Below, piece after piece: positions 55,013 to 62,726 of a stretch of 64,000 bases of DNA. The notes beneath the pieces were generated by a model, which saw nothing but the letters and a program-made list of their open reading frames with translations, had not been told where the DNA came from and did no database searches. Source of the stretch: Mesoaciditoga lauensis cd-1655R = DSM 25116 (GTDB taxonomy: Bacteria; Thermotogota; Thermotogae; Mesoaciditogales; Mesoaciditogaceae); assembly GCF_000745455.1 (NCBI RefSeq), contig NZ_JQJI01000007.1, positions 1 through 64,000 on the forward strand, in the 5' to 3' direction. The translations under genes were made by a program, and so were the position numbers. Within the stretch, counting starts at the first letter, position 1. Every line of letters begins with the position of its first letter.

Positions 55013-55842
55013 GACCACTCCTCTTTAGTATCAACGATCATGGAATTCACAACCGCCGACAATTCTGCTCCAACTTTCATTCCTATCGCGATGTATATCA
55101 AAGCGATAAAGCCAGCGCTGTAAAGATCTCCTATTACACCCGTTGGCAAGAAATTTGCCAGGAATGAGTGTACACTGAACAAGCCCGTTAAACCTATTAT
55201 CACAAAAGCCATACCGGATAGGGATTCAAAAACTTTCAATCCCAGATGGTTTGGCTCATACCCATTTCTTCCAAGGAAAAGCCCTAATATACCTGAAGCT
55301 ATGACGGCACCTCCGGGGAAACCTCCACCAGGTGTCAAATGCCCATGAACGAATATGTAAATTCCGAAGAGGAATATAATCGCAAACGCAATTCTTGTAC
55401 CGACATACATTATCAAACTTGGCTCTGTTTTCTTCTTCCTCTTCTTTTCTTTTCCAAACAAAAGCATTGCCACACCCGTTGCGGCCAAAAACAGCACCGT
55501 AACTTCCCCAAGCGTATCGAAGCCACGATAATCAACGACAATGGAAGTTACGACATTCGCAGCTCCATCTTCAAGATTTTTGCTCTTTGCAAAAGTGATT
55601 GGAGTGTAAGGAACATCGCTACGAAGTGGCTTAATGCCTTTTGCAAAGAATTCTCCATCTTTCATCATCTTCGTGGCCGTTTGAACATTTTTAAGCACGT
55701 ACAAACGTGAAACCCTTTGATTAACGTTAACGGCCGTACCCTTTGGCATTTCAACAAAAACTGCGAAGAACCCTATCAAGAGAATCGCTACAACTGACAG
55801 AGCTGTTATCTTTTTGACAAGTTCAGGAGTGTCATTCCTCAT
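55009..55842 (-). CDS. MnhB-type subunit with N-terminal MbhE-like extension
   Basis: This 277-aa subunit has an N-terminal part (about 1-130) that resembles the MbhE/MrpA C-terminal region (NVVTSIVVDYRGFDTLGEVTVLF). The C-terminal part is a MnhB domain (HLTPGGGFPGGAVIASGILG, ESLSGMAFVIIGLTGLF). Fusion of these two parts occurs in MBH/MBX-type complexes. It belongs to the Na+/H+ antiporter module. The start ATG lies within the end of the MbhD-like gene. Confidence 0.85.
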   Translation of the reverse strand: MRNDTPELVKKITALSVVAILLIGFFAVFVEMPKGTAVNVNQRVSRLYVLKNVQTATKMMKDGEFFAKGIKPLRSDVPYTPITFAKSKNLEDGAANVVTSIVVDYRGFDTLGEVTVLFLAATGVAMLLFGKEKKRKKKTEPSLIMYVGTRIAFAIIFLFGIYIFVHGHLTPGGGFPGGAVIASGILGLFLGRNGYEPNHLGLKVFESLSGMAFVIIGLTGLFSVHSFLANFLPTGVIGDLYSAGFIALIYIAIGMKVGAELSAVVNSMIVDTKEEWS

Positions 55843-56086
55843 CTCTGGATTCTCCCTTCTTAACTTTTTTCAAAGCTATCACAAAAATGGCCGTTGAAAG
55901 CCCAGCACCAATGGCAGCTTCAGTTATGGCAACGTCTGGGGCTTGAAGAAAGAAGAACAAACCCGAAACTCCCAAACTCACGAATCCCATCGATATTATC
56001 GAAGAAAGCAATTTCTTTGAGAAGACGGCTATAAGGGCCAACATAATGATAACTACAACTACAAGGGTGGCAACGTATATTATCAT
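55832..56086 (-). CDS. MbhD-like (DUF4040) subunit
   Basis: This 84-aa, three-helix membrane protein is equivalent to the DUF4040 region of MrpA and to MbhD/MbxD (SSIISMGFVSLGVSGLFFFLQAPDVAITEAAIGAGLS, split here: SSIISMGFVSLGVSGL and QAPDVAITEAAIGAG). The AITEAAIGAG motif is diagnostic. It overlaps its neighbours by 4 and 11 nt. Confidence 0.87.
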   Translation of the reverse strand: MIIYVATLVVVVIIMLALIAVFSKKLLSSIISMGFVSLGVSGLFFFLQAPDVAITEAAIGAGLSTAIFVIALKKVKKGESRDEE

Positions 56087-56442
56087 TTTTCATCGCCACC
56101 TTCTGGGAACTTCCAGCCTCTTTCTTCACAGCTATCTGGATCGGTACCAGGATACAATTTAACTCCAACTCTGTAAGAAGCACGCGCAATGGCGTGACTG
56201 GAAATCGGGTTGGTCATCAAAAGAAAAACAGCCAAAGCCGCTGCAAAGAGTATCCATCCTTTGGCTATCAATCCTACTCCTATAGAAGTAGAGACAACAC
56301 CAAGCGTCGTTGCCTTTGTTCCAGCCTGAAGTCTGTTAAACAAATCAGGAAGTCTGAATATTCCCAAGGCACCAAGGAACAAGAAAAATACTCCTATAAA
56401 AACGAAAACGACTCCCAGCCATCCTAAGAAAGCATCCAACAT
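56083..56442 (-). CDS. mnhG: MnhG-like antiporter subunit
   Basis: This 119-aa, three-helix protein has LGALGIFRLPDLFNRLQAGTKATTLG, the MrpG/MnhG signature (IFRLPDLFNRLQAGTKA). The C-terminus is hydrophilic. The start is ATG 56442 with GAGGGGG; the frame opens at 56460 within the mnhF end. Confidence 0.88.
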   Translation of the reverse strand: MLDAFLGWLGVVFVFIGVFFLFLGALGIFRLPDLFNRLQAGTKATTLGVVSTSIGVGLIAKGWILFAAALAVFLLMTNPISSHAIARASYRVGVKLYPGTDPDSCEERGWKFPEGGDEK

Positions 56443-56443
56443 C

Positions 56444-56716
56444 TCAAAGCCCCCTCTCAAGATATCTGGCTATAACGAGGCCACCCAAAAACGAGAGAAT
56501 GGCGTAAACCATGGCAACGCTAAGAAGAACGAATTGAAAGAAAAAGAGGGCTAATATAACCCAAAAACCTGTCGTTATGGTTGTCCAGTTATCAAGCGCG
56601 ACCAATCTGTCGGAATTTGTGGGACCCATAACACCTCTCAAAGTTGCAAGAATAGTTGCAAGAGAAACCGTGGCAAACCATATGATCCATATTGCCATAG
56701 GTATGTGGATCCTCAT
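56444..56716 (-). CDS. mnhF: MnhF-like antiporter subunit
   Basis: This 90-aa, three-helix protein of the MrpF/MnhF family has LRGVMGPTNSDRLVALDNW, matching the RGPTxxDRVxALD signature. The ATG overlaps the mnhE stop (ATGA). Confidence 0.88.
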   Translation of the reverse strand: MRIHIPMAIWIIWFATVSLATILATLRGVMGPTNSDRLVALDNWTTITTGFWVILALFFFQFVLLSVAMVYAILSFLGGLVIARYLERGL

Positions 56717-57222
56717 TTGAACATCGCCTCCAGGATCTTCTCAAAACTTCCAGCTATTTCACGGCTAGCACCTTCCACATCTTTCGCTTTTACGGTTATC
56801 CAATGGATGTAAAGGTATTGTCCATCGATATCCAACGATAACGTGCCAGGTGTAAGAGTTATGGAATTTGCTAACCATACCCGTGCAACAGGGGATTTAA
56901 GATTCGTTTTGATTTTGACGATACCAGGCTTTATCGGCATCTTGGGGTTTAGAACGATAGAAGCCACATGCAAATTGGCCTTTATCATTTCCCACGTGAA
57001 AACGGGTAGATACCAAAAAAGAAGTACGCCTAGTCTCATAACGTTTTTCATTCCAGAAACACTTAACTGTTTGTAAGTTAACAATGCTCCTAGAAAAGCT
57101 ATAACAGTGCCCGCTTCCCATTCATGAATGGAAAAAGGATAAGTAAGCACTATCCAGAGGAAAAAATAAACCATCACGGCATAAAGATAACGACTGCCGA
57201 CCGAACTCTCCGCTCTTTCCAC
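56713..57222 (-). CDS. mnhE: MnhE-like antiporter subunit
   Basis: This 169-aa subunit is the first of the operon. It has two N-terminal membrane helices and a cytoplasmic tail with LANSITLTPGTLSLDI, the MrpE/MnhE signature. It starts at GTG 57222 with GAGGTGAT upstream. The gene order E-F-G-D-B-C-antiporters-NuoH-B-C-D-I matches the archaeal mbx order as I know it. Confidence 0.88.
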   Translation of the reverse strand: MERAESSVGSRYLYAVMVYFFLWIVLTYPFSIHEWEAGTVIAFLGALLTYKQLSVSGMKNVMRLGVLLFWYLPVFTWEMIKANLHVASIVLNPKMPIKPGIVKIKTNLKSPVARVWLANSITLTPGTLSLDIDGQYLYIHWITVKAKDVEGASREIAGSFEKILEAMFK

Positions 57223-57290
57223 GCTATCACCTCATTTGTGAAAAAGTTCTCATTATTTTGTGTGAAAAAACTTTTGATTTTCTCGGTTGT

Positions 57291-57318
57291 ATTATACCCC
57301 TCCCGGGTAATCGTTCAA
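57291..57318 (-). promoter_or_regulatory. Promoter of the Mrp/MBX-Nfn operon
   Basis: On the minus strand TTGAAC (57318-57313) and TATAAT (57296-57291) are spaced 16 bp. The start would be about 60 nt before mnhE. A short palindrome CCCGGG lies in the spacer. The rest of the gap up to 57480 is AT-rich with no further feature recognised. Confidence 0.6.
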
Positions 57319-57581
57319 AACATTTTTGAAAATTTTTGAAACAATTGTGGAAATCTATTGTTACCATATAAATGATAAAGTATGTTTTTTCTTTACAAGC
57401 AAAGATTATAATACTTCACGTTGTATGTGAAAGTAGCAGTTCAATTGGCGTGAAAGACGATCATTCTCGAATTATGCAAGTCGAATTAAAATTGAAAGTC
57501 AAGAGGAAAAATGAAACCTCTTAGGCTTGGGAAGAGATCTAACACGATTGCTTTCCAAATAATTTCGTTCCTAAAAGATGA

Positions 57582-57690
57582 GGCATCGATGAAGTTTTAT
57601 ATAAGTCAAGTCTTCCTCCATTTATGGTGGAAGTGTCGGCGAAGCCGACGAAGGGGGCAGAGTTTTGATATAAGGCCAAAGAAAAGGGGG
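57582..57690 (-). repeat. T4 GC-rich palindromic repeat, copy e
   Basis: This reverse-oriented short T4 has GATGAAGTTTTATATAAGTC, TCCTCCATTTATGGTGGAAG and GTGTCGGCGAAGCCGACGAA followed by GGGGGC. It occupies the divergent gap between the large operon and the ClC gene. Confidence 0.55.
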
Positions 57691-57821
57691 GAGCTAATCC
57701 TACATCCATTTGAGAATTCTGGCAAAACATCGGGATGTTTTATGCACAGAGTTATGTACTTTCACGTATTACGAGTATAATTTAACTGAAAAATTTGGTT
57801 TAGGATTTGGAGGGAGCAAAG

Positions 57822-59582
57822 ATGAGGAAGAAAAAGGACAATTTAGATCAATTCACCTTCTCAATGTTGGCAATTGTTGTGGGAATAGTTGCGGGTTTTG
57901 GGGCGGTATTTTTCAGAATCTTGATAGCTTTTATACACAATGAGATGTTCTTTGGGAAATTCTCAATATTTTACAATTCAAACGCGCATATTCCTCCATC
58001 AATATGGGGAAAATACGTAATACTTGTTCCAGTAGCGGGGGCGTTGGGAGTCGCGTTTTTGGTAAAAAACTTTGCTCCTGAAGCAAAAGGACACGGTGTG
58101 CCGGAAGTTATGGATGCGATCTACTACAACAAAGGGATTATTAGGCCTATAGTGGCTGCCATAAAGTCGTTAGCATCAGCACTTTCAATAGGAAGCGGCG
58201 GTTCCATAGGACGTGAAGGGCCTATAGTTCAGATAGGCTCAACCTTTGGTTCAATGATAGGGCAATGGGTTAAAATGCCTGCGTGGCAAAGAATAACATT
58301 GATAGGAGCTGGGGCTGGTGCAGGAATCGCAGCCACTTTTAACACTCCCATAGGTGGGTTGCTGTTCGCCATAGAATTGATGGTTCCAGAACTTAGTGTT
58401 AGAACATTTGTACCTATAGCCATTTCCACATCGACAGCAACTTTCATAGGGCGAATTTTCTTTGGGAACACGCCTTCTTTCATAATACCAGCTTTTGCAA
58501 TACCTAAAGATCAACTTACAAATCCTTATTTGCTTTTAACTTACATTGGCCTTGGATTGATCGTCGGTAGTGCTTCAGCGCTTTTCATAAAATCAATCTA
58601 CGGCTTTGAGGATTTCTTTGATAAGATGCCTGGAAATTACTACACAAGGCATGTGATTGGAATGCTTGCTCAAGGAACGTTAATGTATCTTCTTTTCGTT
58701 TACGCTGGCCATTACTATGTAGCTGGCGTTGGATACAGCACCATTCAGGACGTCCTGATGAATGTGCTTCTAAATCCATACTTTTTGCTCTTGCTTGCCT
58801 CTTTAAAATTGCTTGCCACCTCTCTAACGTTAGGATCAGGTGCATCTGGTGGTATATTTTCACCTTCCCTTTTTATGGGAGCTACTCTTGGATCTATGTA
58901 CGGCTCATTCTTGAACGTGATACATCCAGCCATGTCGGCAAACCCCGCCGCTTTTGGTGTGGTAGGAATGGCCGGTATGATAGGCGGAACAACGGGTGCA
59001 GCCATCACGGCAATAGTTATGGTTTTCGAAATGACAAGAAATTACAACGTCATCATCCCAATGATAATAACCGTTGCCATCGCTGATGGTGTGCGAAGAG
59101 TTATATCACCAGACAGCATATACACCAAAAAGCTTACAAGGCGGGGACATCTTATACCTGAAGTCTTCCATATGAACATTCTTTTGGTAAAACGTGTAAA
59201 AGATGTTATGGAAAAGAGAGTTATAGGCATACAAAAAGATATGAAAATAAGGGAAGTTATCGAAGAACATGGGGAAAGCGCAGTTCTAAGCTTCGTCGTT
59301 AAAGATGGAAACACCGTCGTTGGAGTCGTGACCTTGAAGTATCTTTTAAGACAATTGAATAAGGATATAAAAATAGAACAAGTTATGTCCAAAGATTACG
59401 TTATAGCCCAAGAAAACGATACGCTTTTTAAGATAATTGGACAAATGAGAAAAAGAAGATGCCCCACCGCCCTTGTAACTTTGAATGGAAAATGCGCATC
59501 CATTTCAGATGTGCTAGGAATAATAACAAAAGAAGAAATCGCAGAGGCAGCGGCAGAACAGGTGGAATTATTCACAAATTGA
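57822..59582 (+). CDS. ClC-family chloride channel/transporter with CBS domains
   Basis: This 586-aa membrane protein has the ClC core: SIGSGGSIGREGPIVQIGS (gating Glu in GREGP), VPELSVRTFVPIAIS and TLGSGASGGIFSPSLFMGATLG. The C-terminal cytosolic part (about 460-586) holds two CBS-like units (VMEKRVIGIQKDMKIREVI, VMSKDYVIAQENDTLFKII). It moves Cl- by exchange or channel activity. The start is ATG 57822, with GGAGG 8 nt upstream; the frame opens at TTG 57807. A -10-like TATAAT is at 57776-57781. Confidence 0.92.
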   Translation: MRKKKDNLDQFTFSMLAIVVGIVAGFGAVFFRILIAFIHNEMFFGKFSIFYNSNAHIPPSIWGKYVILVPVAGALGVAFLVKNFAPEAKGHGVPEVMDAIYYNKGIIRPIVAAIKSLASALSIGSGGSIGREGPIVQIGSTFGSMIGQWVKMPAWQRITLIGAGAGAGIAATFNTPIGGLLFAIELMVPELSVRTFVPIAISTSTATFIGRIFFGNTPSFIIPAFAIPKDQLTNPYLLLTYIGLGLIVGSASALFIKSIYGFEDFFDKMPGNYYTRHVIGMLAQGTLMYLLFVYAGHYYVAGVGYSTIQDVLMNVLLNPYFLLLLASLKLLATSLTLGSGASGGIFSPSLFMGATLGSMYGSFLNVIHPAMSANPAAFGVVGMAGMIGGTTGAAITAIVMVFEMTRNYNVIIPMIITVAIADGVRRVISPDSIYTKKLTRRGHLIPEVFHMNILLVKRVKDVMEKRVIGIQKDMKIREVIEEHGESAVLSFVVKDGNTVVGVVTLKYLLRQLNKDIKIEQVMSKDYVIAQENDTLFKIIGQMRKRRCPTALVTLNGKCASISDVLGIITKEEIAEAAAEQVELFTN

Positions 59583-59588
59583 GGTATT

Positions 59589-59618
59589 AAAAGGCTCTCT
59601 GGTTTGGAGAGCCTTTTT
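59589..59618 (+). terminator. Terminator after the ClC gene
   Basis: AAAGGCTCTC and GAGAGCCTTT form a stem over a 7-nt loop, ending in a T run. The stem begins about 7 nt after the stop codon. Confidence 0.85.
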
Positions 59619-59620
59619 AA

Positions 59621-59744
59621 GTTTTTACGGTTCTCATCAGTTTAGTGTGGGTAAAACATGCCGATTCTCTATTCTGTTTGTTGTTTTGGTTCTGAACAAA
59701 ATCATCCCAAAATATCTTGTTATCAAGTAAAAGAACAAGTACCC
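59621..59744 (+). repeat. Conserved 5' flank of T1, form B (copy 8)
   Basis: The sequence from GTTTTTACGGTTCTCATCAG to AAAAGAACAAGTACC matches 17662-17784 with scattered substitutions. Together with T1 and its tail it forms a unit of about 396 nt (59621-60016). Confidence 0.65.
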
Positions 59745-59918
59745 TCGAAGTACTTGTCAGAACATATGAGCGTTCCATCTGAAGATTCACAAATATGAGG
59801 TTGAGAGGCACAGGACGTGCCGAGAAAGCGAAGCACTCATGGACGAGTGTCTGAGCGTGCCTCATATTTTGAATCGTAAGATGGAAAAAAGAGCGAATCC
59901 GTTCTGACAGGACTTCGA
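59745..59918 (+). repeat. T1 foldback repeat, copy at 59.7 kb
   Basis: This 174-nt T1 has full arms, GGCAC-AGGAC-GTGCC, GAGAAAGCGAAG and CACTC-ATGGAC-GAGTG. It lies in the convergent gap between the ClC gene and nrdJ. Confidence 0.85.
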
Positions 59919-60016
59919 AAAAAATCACCTTGACCGCTTGGAAGGCGGTAGTAAGTAAAATGTCAAAAGATGCTATTATTCGAAATATGTTATCCACACA
60001 AATTCGCAGAGAACTG
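59919..60016 (+). repeat. Conserved 3' tail of T1 (59.9 kb)
   Basis: It holds the CCGCTTGGAAGGCGG hairpin, TTCGAAATATG, TTATCCACA (59990-59998) and an end at CGCAGAGAAC. The remaining 60017-60102 is AT-rich with a distant match to 13943-13983 and no terminator for nrdJ that I can see. Confidence 0.7.
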
Positions 60017-60102
60017 TTTTTACCCATCTTGTGTACAAACATCATGAAAGACATCACAAGAAACAATTACAAAAAACTTTAAAATGTGCTAACTCTAACT
60101 CA

Positions 60103-62628
60103 TCATCCAACTGTGCACTTCGACCAATTACAGTTCATGCACGTTACGCATCCTTCTTGGCTTACCAGAGAATTTTTCGACAAGCAAACTGGACAGTAGG
60201 TATTTCCTTCGTCGTCTATGTAATAGTCGTTGTACCATTTCAACCCATTTGCCACGACAAATTTTTCAACTTCCTCTGGAGTTTTCCGGCTGCCATCTAT
60301 ATGAATAACTTCTTCCTCTTCCTGGTATTCCTCGTAAGCTTCGCCCCAAAGTTGTGAGAAATCGTCTATTGCTTTTTTGATTTCGGCAGCTACTCCTTTT
60401 GAATACCCTCCTTTTACCTTTTGAAGCTGCTCAAGTATCTCTTCTATTGAAACACCGGAACGCAATGCCACAGAGGTGAGACGTCCTATTATCTCAGCCG
60501 TTTCTCCGCCGTTTGAGACGAACACTTCTATGGCTTCACCCGATGAATCAAAACTCACCGTTATGTAAGTAGTACCACTTTCATGTTTGTACTTTCTCGT
60601 CACAGATCTCAAGGTTTCTTTTCGTGGCCTGGCCCTTAACTTGTGATTTTCGTCCAATATGAAAAATTTCACGCGGGGAGCATCTTTGGTTTTTATCTTC
60701 TTGTTTGAATTCAAAACCTGGGTTTGCAAAGAACCATCTCTGTAAATGGTTACCCCTCTTACGCTAGATTTAAGAGCTTTAAGATAGATATCCAACACAT
60801 CTTCAACTGTCGCAGAGTTTGGCAGATTTATGGTTTTTGAGATGTTGTTATCCACGTAATTTTGAAAAGCTTCTTGCATTTTCAGATGATCGTCTGGAGA
60901 AATGTCATGACTTACAACAAAGACCTTTTTCACATCTTCCGGAATGCCATCTATATGCTTTAAACTTCCTTCTTTGATTATAAGCTCTCTCTTTTCCTGA
61001 GTTAAAGAATCGCCAAGCCTTTCGACAAGTACATCGTTTACGTACATTAACGCTTCTTTGCTTCCATCCGATTTTGTCATGTAACGTGTGTAAGCCAGCA
61101 AGAAGTTTGGCTCCAAACCAGAAGAGGTATCTGCAATGTTAGAGATGGAGCCTGTTGGTGCTACCGTGAGAACGGCTACGTTTCTATGGGCTTTTGAAAG
61201 GGTCTTAAAAGCCTTTCTTATTTCGTTATCCAGGTCAGAACTTCCCATGGCAAACGGAATGAATCCTTCTTCGTTTAAGTAACGGCTCTTTTCGAAGAAT
61301 GGGAAATTCCCCTTTTCCAAGGCCAGTTCATAGGAAGCCTTGTGAGACTGAAGAGCCAACTCCGCCGTAAGGTTAGAGGCGAATTTTCGTCCACTTTCAG
61401 AATTGTACGGTATGTTTAACTTGTACAAAAGGTTGGCAAATCCCATGATTCCCAGGCCAAGCCGCCTGGAACTTCTAACGGCATCGTCTATCTCTTTAAG
61501 AGGAAAGACGTTTACATCTATAACGTCATCCAGGAATCTTATGGCTATTGAGCAAGCCTCTTTGAAGGCTTCGTGGTCAAACGCGCCATCCTGATAGAAT
61601 TTGGCAACGTCTATTGACCCAAGATTACACGCTTCAAACGGTGGAAGCCCTATCTCACCACATGGATTGGTGGATTCTATTTTTCTAAAGGGATAGAGAG
61701 CGTTGTATTTGTTCATCTCATCAAGGATGGCCAATCCAGGATCTCCTGTTTTCCATGCGTTTTTAGCTATTTCTTCTAATATCTCTCTAACTTTTATCTT
61801 TCCATTCTCTTTCGATTTGGGGTGATGAAGCTCTATTTCGCCGTCTGTTTCGTAAGCTCTTAAGATCTCTTCTTTGTTTGGAATACCAACGGAAATGTTG
61901 AAAAATTTCAAGACAGACTCTCCGGTGTTGTCTTTTTTGGCATCAATGAACTCTTTTATGTCAGGATGATCTATGTTCAATATTCCCATAAGAGCTCCCC
62001 TTCGTTTGTAACCTTGTTCAACAACACCTATCGCCGAATTGAAAACGTGCATGAAACTCACTGGTCCAGATGATCTTCCGGATGTTCCCGCTACAAAAGA
62101 GCCTTTTGGTCTTAATCTAGAAAAGTTGGAGCCAACGCCTCCACCGGCCTTTGTTATGAGGGCGTAATCTTTTACGGCATCGAATATGCCATCTATGCTG
62201 TCTTCAACCGGAACGACAAAGCAAGCACTCAACATATGAAGGTGGTTACGCGATGAGAATATCTTCTCGTAATCTTTTAACTCCATTTTTTCAATGTCTT
62301 TTTGAAGCAACGCCATATCTACGCCACTGCCAGCGTTAAAAAGCGTTGGGCTGTTCGGAATGAAGATTCTTGCGTTTAAAATGTTGTAAAAGGTTTCTTC
62401 CCATTTTTTGATTTGAGAAAGTTTCTCTTCTTTCTTTTTCCCCTCAAGCTGTGGATTTTTCAATTCCGCTGTTGCTATAACTCTCGCGACTCTTCTGGCA
62501 ACGTCTGACCAACTGTTTTCCAGAAATTTTCCCTCTTGATTTTTCCAAAAATACCTTTCTTTCAGTATACGTTCTGCGTTTTTACTTGGCTCAATGTTAG
62601 AAAATTTTTCCATGATTTCAGATAGCAT
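60103..62628 (-). CDS. nrdJ: B12-dependent (class II) ribonucleotide reductase
   Basis: This 841-aa enzyme makes deoxyribonucleotides with adenosylcobalamin. Recognisable are NARIFIPNSPTLFNAG, the first active-site cysteine in MLSACFVVPVEDS, NPCGEIGLPPFEACNLGSI (active Cys and Glu), VAPTGSISNIADTSSGLEPNF and a C-terminal zinc-ribbon-like tail (CPVC...CVTCMNCNWSKC) that carries redox cysteines. No NrdB-type subunit adjoins, as expected for class II. The ribosome site GGAGGTT lies 8 nt before the ATG. Tandem NrdR boxes lie just upstream. Confidence 0.94.
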   Translation of the reverse strand: MLSEIMEKFSNIEPSKNAERILKERYFWKNQEGKFLENSWSDVARRVARVIATAELKNPQLEGKKKEEKLSQIKKWEETFYNILNARIFIPNSPTLFNAGSGVDMALLQKDIEKMELKDYEKIFSSRNHLHMLSACFVVPVEDSIDGIFDAVKDYALITKAGGGVGSNFSRLRPKGSFVAGTSGRSSGPVSFMHVFNSAIGVVEQGYKRRGALMGILNIDHPDIKEFIDAKKDNTGESVLKFFNISVGIPNKEEILRAYETDGEIELHHPKSKENGKIKVREILEEIAKNAWKTGDPGLAILDEMNKYNALYPFRKIESTNPCGEIGLPPFEACNLGSIDVAKFYQDGAFDHEAFKEACSIAIRFLDDVIDVNVFPLKEIDDAVRSSRRLGLGIMGFANLLYKLNIPYNSESGRKFASNLTAELALQSHKASYELALEKGNFPFFEKSRYLNEEGFIPFAMGSSDLDNEIRKAFKTLSKAHRNVAVLTVAPTGSISNIADTSSGLEPNFLLAYTRYMTKSDGSKEALMYVNDVLVERLGDSLTQEKRELIIKEGSLKHIDGIPEDVKKVFVVSHDISPDDHLKMQEAFQNYVDNNISKTINLPNSATVEDVLDIYLKALKSSVRGVTIYRDGSLQTQVLNSNKKIKTKDAPRVKFFILDENHKLRARPRKETLRSVTRKYKHESGTTYITVSFDSSGEAIEVFVSNGGETAEIIGRLTSVALRSGVSIEEILEQLQKVKGGYSKGVAAEIKKAIDDFSQLWGEAYEEYQEEEEVIHIDGSRKTPEEVEKFVVANGLKWYNDYYIDDEGNTYCPVCLSKNSLVSQEGCVTCMNCNWSKCTVG

Positions 62629-62653
62629 ATCAACAACCTCCCTACAAAATAAA

Positions 62654-62699
62654 AAGCTATATATAGTATATCACTTCAAAGATATACTACATATAGCGT
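62654..62699 (-). promoter_or_regulatory. Tandem NrdR boxes upstream of nrdJ
   Basis: CTATATATAG (62657-62666) and CTACATATAG (62687-62696) fit the palindromic NrdR box core and are 30 bp apart, close to three helical turns, the spacing known for NrdR operators. They lie 28-70 nt before nrdJ. NrdR, an ATP/dATP-sensing repressor, would bind here; its gene is not in the window. Confidence 0.8.
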
Positions 62700-62726
62700 T
62701 ATCATTTCAATTTTAATAAAAAGGAA

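Noticed and set aside
57700-57821. Fluoride riboswitch before the ClC gene
   Set aside because: Neither conserved half of the fluoride aptamer is visible, and the gene has the GREGP gating motif of ordinary ClC proteins.
59631-59645. CTGATGAG on the minus strand in the T1 5' flank, and CTGANGA in T1/T2, resembling hammerhead ribozyme cores
   Set aside because: No stem II followed by GAAA and no cleavage-site stem could be placed; in T1/T2 the motif is lost in two copies and lies within a better-supported helix.
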